DNA of 64,000 nucleotides from an uncultured Ruminococcus sp. (GTDB taxonomy: Bacteria > Bacillota > Clostridia > Lachnospirales > Lachnospiraceae): contig CAMMBV010000014.1 of NCBI GenBank assembly GCA_946494335.1, forward strand, positions 1-64,000, given 5' to 3'. Made by a program: the position numbers and the translations under genes. Below are positions 52,834 to 61,834 of this stretch, one piece after another. Below the pieces are notes generated by a model. The model saw nothing but the letters and a program-made list of their open reading frames with translations. It did not search any database and was not told the origin of the DNA. How positions within the stretch are numbered: position 1 is the first letter of the stretch; each line of letters starts with the position of its first letter.

Positions 52834-53124
52834 ATGAACAGAAACCCAAAAGAAAAACTTGCCCGCATAGAAATACGGGTAAAGCCAAAGGAAAAAGATA
52901 AAATCAAGCGGCTTGCCGAGAAATGCAATTTATCTGTCAGCGAATATGTTGTGCAAAGGGCATTGGGATATGAACCGAGAACGGTTCTTCCCGATGTCTT
53001 TTTTGATTTCTACAACAAATTATGCGAGCTGTGCAATTCGTCGGACCTCACACCCGAAGCAGAAAGCAAATTGCTCGTGCTGATTGATGAAATTCATTCG
53101 GAACTTTTATTACCACGGAAGTAG
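52834..53124 (+). CDS. MobC-like ribbon-helix-helix relaxosome protein
   Basis: The 96-residue protein has RIEIRVKPKEKDKIKRLAEK and CNLSVSEYVVQRALG, the ribbon-helix-helix of MobC/relaxosome accessory proteins that open oriT for the relaxase. It is 11 bp upstream of the relaxase gene. Confidence 0.8.
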   Translation: MNRNPKEKLARIEIRVKPKEKDKIKRLAEKCNLSVSEYVVQRALGYEPRTVLPDVFFDFYNKLCELCNSSDLTPEAESKLLVLIDEIHSELLLPRK

Positions 53125-53135
53125 GATATGCGTAA

Positions 53136-54524
53136 ATGGCAACCACCGGATTCTGGCCTGTCAAAAACAGGCTGAAAGAAGTAATCGACTATGCCCGTAA
53201 TCCTGACAAAACCACCGATAAAAAATATCTTGACGAAGATTTGTATAACGCTCTCCGCTATATCGAGAACGATGACAAAACGGATAAACGAATGTATGTC
53301 AGCGCTATCAACTGCCCGACAAAAAGAGCCTATCAATATATGATGGCAACCAAACAGCGTTACGGCAAGCACGGCGGGAATGTCGCTTATCACGGTTATC
53401 AGAGTTTTGTTAGCGGCGAGGTCACACCTGAAGAAGCGCACGAAATCGGGTTGGAAACCGCCCGCCGTATGTGGGGCAAGGATTATGAGATTGTTGTTAC
53501 CACTCACCTGAATACAGATAATCTTCACAATCATATTGTGGTGAATTCCGTATCTTTTCGCACGGGACGGAAATTTGAAAATCATATATCCGACCACTAC
53601 AAGCTGCGGGAGATTTCCGACGCCGTTTGCTTGGAACGAGGGAAAAGCGTACTGCCACCGAGCAAATTCACGGGCAATCGAAAGAAAGACTACTGGGTTC
53701 ACAAAAACGGCGGATTGACGCACAGAGATATTCTGAAACGGGATATTGAAAGCATTCTGCCCTATTGCGGAAATGTGGACGATATTGAGCGGCGGTTGGT
53801 ATCGCTGGGGAATCAGTTTCCTCGTAACAGAGATTACGAGCATATTTCTATCATTGCTCCCGGTTGGAAACGGGCAATCCGCTTGGACTCGCTCGGCTAC
53901 ACCAACGAGGTTCTCCGCAAGCGGATTTATGAAAATCGCAGTAATGAACGCTTTTATGTTCTCCGTAACAATAATCCGTCGTTCAGACCGAAGGTATATC
54001 CGCTGCTGATTTTAGAGAAAAAGTTGGATTGCGAGATAACTCACTCGAAGGACACCGCCGTTGTTTTGGTAGATGTCCTTTTTTATATCCTTTTGCAGCT
54101 ATTAAATCTAACCCGTGACGAACAGGAATTACAGCGCAGGAATCAACCGCTTTCTCCCTCTATTCGTCAATCCCTGACGATAGAGAAAAAGCTGTTGTCG
54201 GAATACGCTTTTCTGAAAAACAATGACCTGCACTCGGCGGAGGACATTATGAATTTTATAGATAACCGTACCGAAGAAATATCAGTTTTGGAAGCGGAAC
54301 GGCAGAAAATCCGCAACAGCAACCGCCGCCCGAAATCCGATGAGGAACGGCAAGCGAAAAACACAGCCGCAAGGGAGCTTTCAAAAAAGCTGAAGCCCCT
54401 GCGAAAAGAATTGAAACTGGCAGAGTCCGCACTTGAGCGTTATCCGCAAGTGTGGGAGCTGCTGAAAACCGAGCGTGATGCAGAAATAAAATCACGCAAC
54501 AGAAACAGAGAAAAAGAGAGGTAA
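53136..54524 (+). CDS. Relaxase (MOBP type)
   Basis: The 462-residue protein has the relaxase N-terminus: TTGFWPVKNRLKEVIDYARN, the tyrosine region around QYMMATKQRYGKH, and the metal-binding HLNTDNLHNHIVVNSVSF (three histidines). The C-terminal part is helical and charged. It nicks oriT and pilots DNA during mobilization. It lies 6 bp upstream of the ParB-like gene. Confidence 0.88.
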   Translation: MATTGFWPVKNRLKEVIDYARNPDKTTDKKYLDEDLYNALRYIENDDKTDKRMYVSAINCPTKRAYQYMMATKQRYGKHGGNVAYHGYQSFVSGEVTPEEAHEIGLETARRMWGKDYEIVVTTHLNTDNLHNHIVVNSVSFRTGRKFENHISDHYKLREISDAVCLERGKSVLPPSKFTGNRKKDYWVHKNGGLTHRDILKRDIESILPYCGNVDDIERRLVSLGNQFPRNRDYEHISIIAPGWKRAIRLDSLGYTNEVLRKRIYENRSNERFYVLRNNNPSFRPKVYPLLILEKKLDCEITHSKDTAVVLVDVLFYILLQLLNLTRDEQELQRRNQPLSPSIRQSLTIEKKLLSEYAFLKNNDLHSAEDIMNFIDNRTEEISVLEAERQKIRNSNRRPKSDEERQAKNTAARELSKKLKPLRKELKLAESALERYPQVWELLKTERDAEIKSRNRNREKER

Positions 54525-54530
54525 AACATT

Positions 54531-55379
54531 ATGAATGAAATTAAAAATATACAGATTACAGACCTTGTATCCGCACCCGATAATCCGTTTAAGGTGACTA
54601 TGGATACGGAGATGGAACGACTTATCGAAAGCATAGCCGAAACAGGTGTGATTGCTCCGATTATTGCCCGCCCGACAAGTAACGGTAAATACGAGATTGT
54701 CAGTGGACACCGAAGAAAATATGCTTGTGAATATCTCGGTATAAAGAGCGTTCCGACAATCATAAAAGAACTTGACCGCAATGAAGCGATCATTTTTCTT
54801 GTAGACAGCAATTTACAGCGAGAAAATATCCTGCCGAGCGAAAAAGCCTTCGCTTACAAAATGAAGCTCGACGCTCTATCGGCACAAGGAAAAAGAACAG
54901 ATTTAACTTCGTGCCAAGTTGGCACGAAGTTGCGAAGTGATGAATTGATGGCACAATCCGCAGAAGACAGCGCCCGCCAAATTCAGCGCTATATCCGCCT
55001 GACAAACCTTATCCCGCCTATTTTGGATATGGTTGATGAGAAAAGGATAGCTTTCACTCCCGCCGTTGAGCTTTCCTATCTGCTCCCCGAAGAACAGAAA
55101 ATGCTGTTATCCGAAATGGAATACAACGATTGCACTCCGAATTTATCCCAAGCGCAGCGGTTGAAAGAACTCAGTATGCAGGGCTTGTTTACGGGAGAAA
55201 GGCTGTCCTCCATTATGAGCGAAGAAAAAGCCAATCAGAAAGAGCGTGTTAAAATTCCCACTGACCGTATCCGAAAGTATTTTCCCAAAGACTATACCAC
55301 GGCACAGATTGAAGAAACCATTGTAAAGCTCTGCGAAGCATACCACCGAAAACGGTTGCGTGACAGAGATTCCAGATAG
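54531..55379 (+). CDS. ParB/RepB-like protein
   Basis: The 282-residue protein has an N-terminal ParB/sulfiredoxin domain (IARPTSNGKYEIVSGHRRKY, FLVDSNLQRENILPSEKAFA) and a middle helix-turn-helix. The coding DNA includes an inverted repeat CTTCGTGCCAAGTTGGCACGAAG at about 54,908-54,930, possibly a binding site. ParB-like proteins bind DNA for partition or regulation. No ParA is seen. Confidence 0.82.
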   Translation: MNEIKNIQITDLVSAPDNPFKVTMDTEMERLIESIAETGVIAPIIARPTSNGKYEIVSGHRRKYACEYLGIKSVPTIIKELDRNEAIIFLVDSNLQRENILPSEKAFAYKMKLDALSAQGKRTDLTSCQVGTKLRSDELMAQSAEDSARQIQRYIRLTNLIPPILDMVDEKRIAFTPAVELSYLLPEEQKMLLSEMEYNDCTPNLSQAQRLKELSMQGLFTGERLSSIMSEEKANQKERVKIPTDRIRKYFPKDYTTAQIEETIVKLCEAYHRKRLRDRDSR

Positions 55380-55390
55380 GAGGTGCGCCG

Positions 55391-55585
55391 ATGGCTTTTA
55401 AGATGAACGCTATTATTCACAAAGGGCAGGATTACGAAAAATCTCTCCGCACCTTTCAGAATAAGCGTATGGAATATATCGAACACGAATTAAGAGCATT
55501 CGACTCGCAAACCTTGTTTTGCTTCCTTAACGACCTAAGACAGCGAGGTCGCACAATGGAAGAAATCACAGGGATAGCGGTATAA
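55391..55585 (+). CDS. Hypothetical element protein, 64 residues
   Basis: MAFKMNAIIHKGQDYEKSLR and HELRAFDSQTLFCFLNDLRQ; ends EEITGIAV. AGGAGG before the ATG, 28 bp upstream of the recombinase. It could be a small recombination directionality factor given its place, but no such motif is seen. Confidence 0.6.
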   Translation: MAFKMNAIIHKGQDYEKSLRTFQNKRMEYIEHELRAFDSQTLFCFLNDLRQRGRTMEEITGIAV

Positions 55586-55613
55586 TGCACACAGGCAAAG
55601 GAGGCTTTATTTT

Positions 55614-57452
55614 ATGAAGAAAAAGACAAAACAGATTGCAGAAGATAATCGTGGCGTAGCAATCTACGCCCGAAAGTCCCGCATTACCAACAAAGGCGAC
55701 AGTATCGGCGTTCAGTTCAAGCAATGCGCAGAATACGCAATGCGGGAACTGTCCCTTGATGATAATTATACCTTTATCAATTACGAAGATAAAGGGTTAA
55801 GCGGATATTATTCCGACCGTCCCGATTTTCAGCGAATGCTTCACGATATAGAAATGGGTAAAATACGGGCGGTTGTCTGCTACAAATTAGACCGTATCGG
55901 AAGAAAAACAGCAGATTTACTTCGGCTACTGGACTTTTTGGAAAAGCACAAGGTAGATTTGCTTATCTGCTCCAACAATATCAATACTGCTTCGGGGGTA
56001 TCCAAAATCTTTATTCAGATTTTTGCTGTTGTTGCGGAATTTGAAAGAGATACCCTTACCGAGCGTATTACGGATAATATGATGGAACTTGCAAAGGACG
56101 GACGATGGCTGGGCGGCAACACGCCCACTGGATTTTCTGTTAAGAGAGTTACCACTGGCAGCGGCAAGAATAAATCCGCTTACAGCTTTTTAGAAAGCAT
56201 ACCCGAAGAAAAAGCGATGATACAAAAGCTGTATGAAATCTTCGGTCAGCTTCGCTCCATTAAAAAAACAGCAGATAAGATGAATAAGCTCGGCTACCGA
56301 ACCAAAGCAGGCTCTAAATTCAACGCTTCAACCACAAGGTTGCTATTGAAAAATCCCGTTTACTGTGTTGCCGATGAAAATGTGTATAACTACTTCTATG
56401 AAAACGGAGGCGGGTTATGCGAGGATCTTTCCACTTTTGACGGTCCGCACGGTTTATCTGCATACAACAAGACAGACCAAGAAAAATTTGAGGACACAGA
56501 CAGCACCTTTATTTCGCCGAAATTTGTGCAGATAATGTCCGTAAAACCCGTTTCGGAATGGATTATTTCGGTAGGCAGACACGAGGGCTTTATTCCGAGT
56601 CAGCAATGGATAGACACACAAAATATGCTTGATGATATTACAGAGAAATACAACAGACCGCACCGCAAAACAAACGCTCTGCTTTCAGGACTTGTTTATT
56701 GTCCGCTCTGTGGTAAGCGGCTCAGAGTAATTTCCGAATCAAACCGCTGGACAAATGGCAAACCGAGATTTAAGTATGTCTGCCCCGGCTACCGTGAAAA
56801 TGAATGTACTTTCCAATCGGTTGACGGCGTACTGCTTGATGAATTTGTAGTAAAGCAGTTATCTAACCTTTCCGACGAGGACAGCGAATATTTTACAAAA
56901 CTTCTAAACCAACGAGCTTCGGATATTTTCAGCCATTCGCAAAATGAACAGGAATTGACCGAACTCAAGAAAAAGAAATCACAGCTTGAAACGGCAATTT
57001 CCAATCAGGTTAAAAATATGCGTGACGCAAGCGATGACCTGAAACGCTTTATTCAGGAAGATATACAAGACCTGTCCAAAGAACTGCGTGAGGTTGATAT
57101 TCTGCTTGAAAAGTTAGAGGACAGCAAGCGTAATCAGATGTACGCTGTCCGAAACATTGAAGAAATAAAAGAAAGGCTGTTGTCCTTCGGTAAATACGCA
57201 GAGGACGCACAGCCGGATGTGCTGGTAACGCTGATACAATCCTTTGTGGAGCGCATTTATATCGCCGATGAAAATGACGTGCGTTATTGCCATATCTTTA
57301 TTAAAGGTTGCACGAAAGAGGACTATGATGAGTTCTTCCGAGCAACCGGTTACATATATGATACAGAAGAAAACGGGAATATCACATCTAAATTGCCTTT
57401 GTGTGATTCAGATGAGTGTTGCAAACGCAAACGTCTGTCAGACCTCCAATAA
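55614..57452 (+). CDS. Large serine recombinase (integrase)
   Basis: The 612-residue protein has the serine-recombinase domain (VAIYARKSRITNKGDSIGVQ with catalytic serine; AVVCYKLDRIGRKTADLL; RDTLTERITDNMMELA), the recombinase domain, a zinc ribbon (CPLCGKRLRV and a second pair around YVCPGYRENEC) and a coiled coil (about 445-500). The final seven residues (codons 606-612) are read from host hydrolase DNA beyond the GCAA core. In the excised circle the frame would continue into the double-HTH frame at the left end without a stop (predicted 765 residues). AAAGGAGG precedes the ATG. Confidence 0.93.
   Translation: MKKKTKQIAEDNRGVAIYARKSRITNKGDSIGVQFKQCAEYAMRELSLDDNYTFINYEDKGLSGYYSDRPDFQRMLHDIEMGKIRAVVCYKLDRIGRKTADLLRLLDFLEKHKVDLLICSNNINTASGVSKIFIQIFAVVAEFERDTLTERITDNMMELAKDGRWLGGNTPTGFSVKRVTTGSGKNKSAYSFLESIPEEKAMIQKLYEIFGQLRSIKKTADKMNKLGYRTKAGSKFNASTTRLLLKNPVYCVADENVYNYFYENGGGLCEDLSTFDGPHGLSAYNKTDQEKFEDTDSTFISPKFVQIMSVKPVSEWIISVGRHEGFIPSQQWIDTQNMLDDITEKYNRPHRKTNALLSGLVYCPLCGKRLRVISESNRWTNGKPRFKYVCPGYRENECTFQSVDGVLLDEFVVKQLSNLSDEDSEYFTKLLNQRASDIFSHSQNEQELTELKKKKSQLETAISNQVKNMRDASDDLKRFIQEDIQDLSKELREVDILLEKLEDSKRNQMYAVRNIEEIKERLLSFGKYAEDAQPDVLVTLIQSFVERIYIADENDVRYCHIFIKGCTKEDYDEFFRATGYIYDTEENGNITSKLPLCDSDECCKRKRLSDLQ
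57427..57430. other. Right attachment core (attR) GCAA
   Basis: GCAA shared with the left junction; the host hydrolase reading frame (GGLTDVC) ends here on the minus strand. A second GCAAACG stands six bases to the left, inside the element. Confidence 0.85.
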
Positions 57453-57829
57453 GATACAGCGTATCCACACGCAATCCTTTTAGCAGAATTTCTAAGTCCG
57501 TTGCAAAGAATGCGCTAGATCTTCTTTTTGAAATCAGGTATTCTCCCTTAAGGATATGTCAATTTTGCATAATCTGTATATGGCGAATCTTCTATACAGT
57601 GAATTGATTCTGCTCCGTCTAATTCTCGTCCAAAATCCACCATATCGGGTCTGTGAACTTCCTTGATTTGGATGACAGGCAAGTTGTTAGCACGAAAAAC
57701 ATCTAAAACTCGTTTAGCATTGCGAATACATTTCCATTCTGGTGCATCCGCATTTTCTGGTGTCATTTCCCCAAAATCTTCTTGTTGTATATCTATTACG
57801 AGTAATGCGCTCTTTTTGCTTATCTTCAT
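57427..57829 (-). pseudogene. N-terminal part of the interrupted isochorismatase-family hydrolase
   Basis: Starts MKISKKSALLVIDIQQEDFG with GGAGG upstream, overlapping the PNP gene by ATGA. The frame stops at 57548 after KLTYP. Reading on in the next frame gives KGEYLISKRRSSAFFATDLE and VDTLYLIGGLTDVC, so a one-base insertion (CCTTAAGG in place of CCTAAGG, near 57,550) has frameshifted it. The break at the element is just after the catalytic cysteine codon. Cysteine hydrolases of this family include nicotinamidase and isochorismatase; the exact one is not clear. Confidence 0.9.
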
Positions 57830-58668
57830 TCCATCACCTCCTCCTTTTGCCCGCCTTCACGCTCAAAGAGAAATGCTGTTACCAGGCTTTCAAATTTTTC
57901 TTTTACCGTATCCGCCACCCGCTGAACCTCCTCATGATTCAAAGGCTGATTCAGAATTCCGGCAGCCATATTGGTAATGCAGGAAATGCCGCACACCTTC
58001 ATTCCCATATGATGAGCCGCAATGGCCTCACAGACAGTGCTCATTCCCACTGCGTCAGCGCCCAGACTTCTGAACATTCGTATCTCCGCAGGCGTCTCAT
58101 AGTTGGGACCGGAAGCCTGGACATAAACCCCCTCCTTCATGGATATACCCAGCTTCTGCGCTTCTTTTCGTACTTTGCCGCATAAAGCATCATCATAGAC
58201 CCGGCTCATATCCGGAAACCGTTCACCCAGGTGGTCCAGATTTGCTCCCCGCAGCGGACTGGGAACAAAGGATGAGATGTGATCTGTGATCATCATCAGG
58301 TCGCCGGGCGCGAAATCTTTGCGGATCCCTCCCGCTGCATTTGTCAGCAGAATATTTTTCGCTCCCAGCATTCCCATCAGACGGATAGGCAGAACTACCT
58401 CCGCCATATCATACCCTTCATAGTAGTGTACCCTTCCCTGCATCAGCACCACCGGCGTTTTTTCCACATATCCAAATATAAATTTCCCCTCGTGACCTGC
58501 AACGGTGGAGACGGGAAATCCCTCAATCTCACGGTAAGAAATTTCCGCCTTTGTCTGCACCTTCCCGGCGTATCCTCCCAGTCCGGATCCCAGCACCACA
58601 GCCGTTTCAGGATGAAAATCCGTCCTCTGGCGGATTGTTTCCACACATTTCATCAACCTTTGATACAT
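57826..58668 (-). CDS. punA: Purine-nucleoside phosphorylase (class I)
   Basis: The 280-residue trimeric PNP has VVLGSGLGGYAGKV, VAGHEGKFIFGYVEK, VLMQGRVHYYEGYDM and TNAAGGIRKDFAPG. It splits purine nucleosides with phosphate. The ATG at 58668 is preferred as family members start MYxxLM; the earlier ATG overlapping the deoB stop is also possible. It belongs to an add-deoB-punA operon. Confidence 0.93.
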   Translation of the reverse strand: MYQRLMKCVETIRQRTDFHPETAVVLGSGLGGYAGKVQTKAEISYREIEGFPVSTVAGHEGKFIFGYVEKTPVVLMQGRVHYYEGYDMAEVVLPIRLMGMLGAKNILLTNAAGGIRKDFAPGDLMMITDHISSFVPSPLRGANLDHLGERFPDMSRVYDDALCGKVRKEAQKLGISMKEGVYVQASGPNYETPAEIRMFRSLGADAVGMSTVCEAIAAHHMGMKVCGISCITNMAAGILNQPLNHEEVQRVADTVKEKFESLVTAFLFEREGGQKEEVME

Positions 58669-58709
58669 TCCTTTTCTGCCTCCTGTATTTTCTTTGTCAT
58701 AATGATTTT

Positions 58710-59900
58710 TCATAATATTTCTGCCAGTCTGGAAACACCGATGGTTCCCCGGGGCATTTTCACCTGGAAGTTATCAGCGACAGTGGCGCCAATAGCGGCG
58801 AAAGTATCGCTCTCTTCCATCGGACCGGTTTTCTTCATAGATGGCGAGTAAGCCAGGAAAGGCACATACTCCCTGGTATGATCCGTTCCTTTATACGTGG
58901 GATCATTGCCGTGATCTGCCGTGAGAATCAAAAGATCCTCCTTCCTTAGCTTTTCCATCAGTTTTCCAAGTTCCAGATCAAATTTCTCAATCTCCGAAGC
59001 ATATCCTTCGGGATTCCTGCGATGTCCCCACAAAGCGTCAAAATCCACCAGATTGGTAAAGCAAAGTCCGTGAAAATCCCTGTCGGAAATCTGGCGAGTC
59101 TGCTCCATTCCGTGAACGGAACTGTCGGAATGAAGAGCGCGGGTGATTCCCTCACCTGAAAAAATGTCGTTGATTTTTCCCACCGCAATCACATCCAGCC
59201 CCTTTTCTTTCAGCGCATTCAGCACCGTTTTTCCAAAGGGCTTTACCGCATAGTCGCGCCGATTGCTGGTCCGCACAAACTCACCTTTTTTCTTTCCCAC
59301 ATAAGGCCGGGCGATGACCCGTCCCACCATCCATTCCTCTTTCATGGTCAGTTCTCTGGCAATCTCACAGCACCGGTACAGATTTTTAAGATCGAAGGTC
59401 TCTTCATTTCCGCATATCTGCAGAACCGAGTCGGCCGAGGTGTATACAATCATGGACCCGTCCCGGATTTCTTCTTCTCCCAGCTCATCCAGAATCTGCG
59501 TCCCGCTGGCGCTTTTATTTCCAATCACCTTTTTCTTGCACCGTTTCTCCAGCTGAGCGATCAGCTCCGGAGGAAATCCATGCTCCGTGAAGGTTTTAAA
59601 GGGCTTTTCCACCTTAAGACCCATCATCTCCCAATGGCCGGTCATGGTATCTTTGCTGTGGCTTGCCTCCGCCATCCGCATATAACGCCCCAGCGGTTTT
59701 TCTTCCGCCTCCATCCCCGGCACGGGATGGAGATTGAGCATTCCGATTTTTTTCAGATTGGGGATGTTCAGGGTTCCCACCCTCTGTGCAATATGTCCGA
59801 AGGTATCCACATCCATATCTCCGTAACTTTTGGAATCGGGCATCGCTCCAATTCCAAGGGAATCCAGCACAATCAAAAAGATTCTCCTGTATCGTTCCAT
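58710..59900 (-). CDS. deoB: Phosphopentomutase
   Basis: The 396-residue alkaline-phosphatase-fold enzyme starts [20 protein letters not shown] and has [25 protein letters not shown] and [20 protein letters not shown] for metal and phosphate binding. It converts (deoxy)ribose-1-phosphate to the 5-phosphate, after PNP. It is 4 bp after add and overlaps the open frame of PNP. Confidence 0.95.
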   Translation of the reverse strand: MERYRRIFLIVLDSLGIGAMPDSKSYGDMDVDTFGHIAQRVGTLNIPNLKKIGMLNLHPVPGMEAEEKPLGRYMRMAEASHSKDTMTGHWEMMGLKVEKPFKTFTEHGFPPELIAQLEKRCKKKVIGNKSASGTQILDELGEEEIRDGSMIVYTSADSVLQICGNEETFDLKNLYRCCEIARELTMKEEWMVGRVIARPYVGKKKGEFVRTSNRRDYAVKPFGKTVLNALKEKGLDVIAVGKINDIFSGEGITRALHSDSSVHGMEQTRQISDRDFHGLCFTNLVDFDALWGHRRNPEGYASEIEKFDLELGKLMEKLRKEDLLILTADHGNDPTYKGTDHTREYVPFLAYSPSMKKTGPMEESDTFAAIGATVADNFQVKMPRGTIGVSRLAEIL

Positions 59901-59904
59901 TTTA

Positions 59905-60891
59905 TCATTCCTCCTGACCTTTCTGACAGATCCGGTACAGCCTTTCTTTCACCCCATCATCGGCAAATGCCGCTTCTATGGCGTTGGCTGTAAGCGTTTT
60001 GATTTCTCCGTCCGATATCTTACAATGCTCCTGGACAAAATCCATCTCTCTGGTGACTGAGGTATTGCTGACCGTCCGGTTGTCCGTATTGACAGACACC
60101 AGCAGACCTGCGTCCAGGAACTCCCGCAGCGGATATTTTGCAGCTGACGCTGCCGCCCTTGTCTGCAGATTGCTGATGGGACACATCTCGATGCCCACAC
60201 GCTTTTCCCTGCACAGCTTCTGAAGCTCCCGGTTTCCTTTCATCGCAATCCCGTGACCGATCCTTTTTGCACCCAGCTGCAGAGCATCCCTGATATTTTC
60301 AGCGTTCCCGCACTCACCCGCATGAATGGTAAAGGGAAAACCCAGCTTTCCCGCCTCGTCAAAAAGCGTGAAAAAGTTTTTCATGGGATATGCCGCTTCA
60401 TCCCCGGCCAGATCGGCAGCGCAGACTCCCGCCCCCAGGAACTCCCTTGCTTCCTTTAACATCTTTTGGTTCTCCTCCTCACTGTGATGCCGCATGGCGC
60501 ATACAATTACATTATAGTCCACATCGAAATCTTTCCTTCCCCGTTCAAGTCCTTCCAGAACAGATTCCAGCACCTTTTTCACCGTCAGTCCCCGTTCCAG
60601 CGAAAGCGCCGGCGCAAACCGGACCTCCACGTATTTCGTATTCTCTTTCGCAACATTTTTCAGGAAATCATATCCGGCATCCATAAGCCCCTCTTTCTCC
60701 TGCAGGCATCGCAGCGGAAGTTCAAATTTCTCCAGATACTCCGCCAGATTCCGGCATCTGTCATCTGCTTGCAGACTGGACAGACTAATCTCTTCTCCCA
60801 GATGCTTTTTTATGAAATCCAAAGACAGCGAGCCATCCAGATGACAGTGAAGCTCTACCTTGGGATATTTCTTTAATGCTGTATATTCCAT
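59905..60891 (-). CDS. add: Adenosine deaminase
   Basis: This 328-residue enzyme has the metal HxH in [37 protein letters not shown] and [13 protein letters not shown]. It deaminates adenosine to inosine for PNP. First gene of the salvage operon, with AGAGGA before the ATG. Confidence 0.94.
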   Translation of the reverse strand: MEYTALKKYPKVELHCHLDGSLSLDFIKKHLGEEISLSSLQADDRCRNLAEYLEKFELPLRCLQEKEGLMDAGYDFLKNVAKENTKYVEVRFAPALSLERGLTVKKVLESVLEGLERGRKDFDVDYNVIVCAMRHHSEEENQKMLKEAREFLGAGVCAADLAGDEAAYPMKNFFTLFDEAGKLGFPFTIHAGECGNAENIRDALQLGAKRIGHGIAMKGNRELQKLCREKRVGIEMCPISNLQTRAAASAAKYPLREFLDAGLLVSVNTDNRTVSNTSVTREMDFVQEHCKISDGEIKTLTANAIEAAFADDGVKERLYRICQKGQEE

Positions 60892-60902
60892 ATTTTTCCT
60901 CT

Positions 60903-61736
60903 TTAAATACTGATTTTCTTTCCGATTACAATTCCTTTTGCATCATATCCATGACCGATATCCCGGGTTTGTGCCAGCGGTATTTCGTATCCTGCGTATT
61001 TCTGTACCAGCGCAGCGGCCGATACCGAAGGATCTTCCTGCTCCAGCTGGGTAAAGGTTCCCAGAAGAATTCCCTTTATCTGCCTGAATACTCCCATCTG
61101 CAAAAGCTGGTTTAAATAGGTGACAATCTGGGGCGTCCTGCCGCTTAATGCCTCCAGCACCAGAATCTTCTCCCTCATATCCGGCCAGAAAGGCGTGCCC
61201 GCCAGCTTCAAAAGACAGCGGATGTTTCCTCCCACCGCGATTCCTTCCATCTTTTCTCCCTGAATCCATTCACAGGAAAGTTCAAACAGGCTCTGATCTT
61301 CCCCTGAAAGAATCCTTAAGAACTCAGAAAATCTGTTTTCATCCTGGCACCGCACCAGATTTTTCACCTGATACAAAACGCCGGAAACTCCTGTTTTGGC
61401 ATAGATACTGTTAAGCACCACGGTCAGATCGCTGTATCCCCAGAATCTTTTGGGATGCTTCCTGATCAGAGAAAAGTCCAGAAAAGGCAATACTTCATTG
61501 GCAATATCCCCTCCGGAGATATCAAATATTTCCTCAATTTCCTCATTCTCATAAAAGGACATGAGCGCCTGCGCCCGTTCCTGTCCCGTCCCTCCAAACA
61601 CAGAGTCCCTCTGATAGATAAACTCGCTGAAAACAGGAAGGATACCTGCTTTTTTCAGTCTGTCCTCCAACTGCTGCACTGCTTGGTCTTCTCTTCTCTG
61701 CGCGTTGGAGCAGCATACGATTCCAACTTTTTTCAA
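60903..61736 (-). CDS. S66 family peptidase (LD-carboxypeptidase/MccF-like)
   Basis: The 277-residue protein has KKVGIVCCSNAQRREDQ, IFDISGGDIANEVLPFLDFS, RFWGYSDLTVVLNSIYAKTG and GGNIRCLLKLAGTPFWPDMR, the S66 fold. The usual nucleophile context GYSD is present. The start is TTG at 61736 with GGGAGGG upstream. Family members cleave L,D-peptides of murein or the antibiotic microcin C. It is 11 bp upstream of add but may be a separate function. Confidence 0.85.
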   Translation of the reverse strand: MKKVGIVCCSNAQRREDQAVQQLEDRLKKAGILPVFSEFIYQRDSVFGGTGQERAQALMSFYENEEIEEIFDISGGDIANEVLPFLDFSLIRKHPKRFWGYSDLTVVLNSIYAKTGVSGVLYQVKNLVRCQDENRFSEFLRILSGEDQSLFELSCEWIQGEKMEGIAVGGNIRCLLKLAGTPFWPDMREKILVLEALSGRTPQIVTYLNQLLQMGVFRQIKGILLGTFTQLEQEDPSVSAAALVQKYAGYEIPLAQTRDIGHGYDAKGIVIGKKISI

Positions 61737-61834
61737 ATAATTCCCTCCCTGCATTTTTTATGGTATGATATCTGTGCGGGTAAAATATATAAGACCTTAC
61801 CATCATAATATCACAAAAAGTAAGAGGAAACATT

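Larger units (their letters stand above)
40602..57430. mobile_element. Integrative mobilizable element, about 16.8 kb, serine-recombinase type
   Basis: Boundaries are set by the split cysteine-hydrolase gene: joining 57,431 outward with 40,601 outward through a single GCAA restores its conserved active-site motif. The element carries a large serine recombinase, TnpV, a relaxase with RHH accessory protein, a candidate oriT, ParM/ParR-like and ParB-like proteins, and a sigma-region-4-like protein. No coupling protein or VirB4-type ATPase is present, so it should need a helper for transfer. TnpV plus a large serine recombinase recalls Tn4451-type elements. Its A/T content is visibly higher than that of flanking genes. 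Cargo: a NERD/HNH operon and a kinase-NB-ARC-TPR locus. Confidence 0.9.

Noticed and set aside
57452-57475. GATACAGCGTATC at the right flank as a repeat of the terminator at 41,091
   Set aside because: It lies in host hydrolase DNA and the similarity is too short to be an element end.
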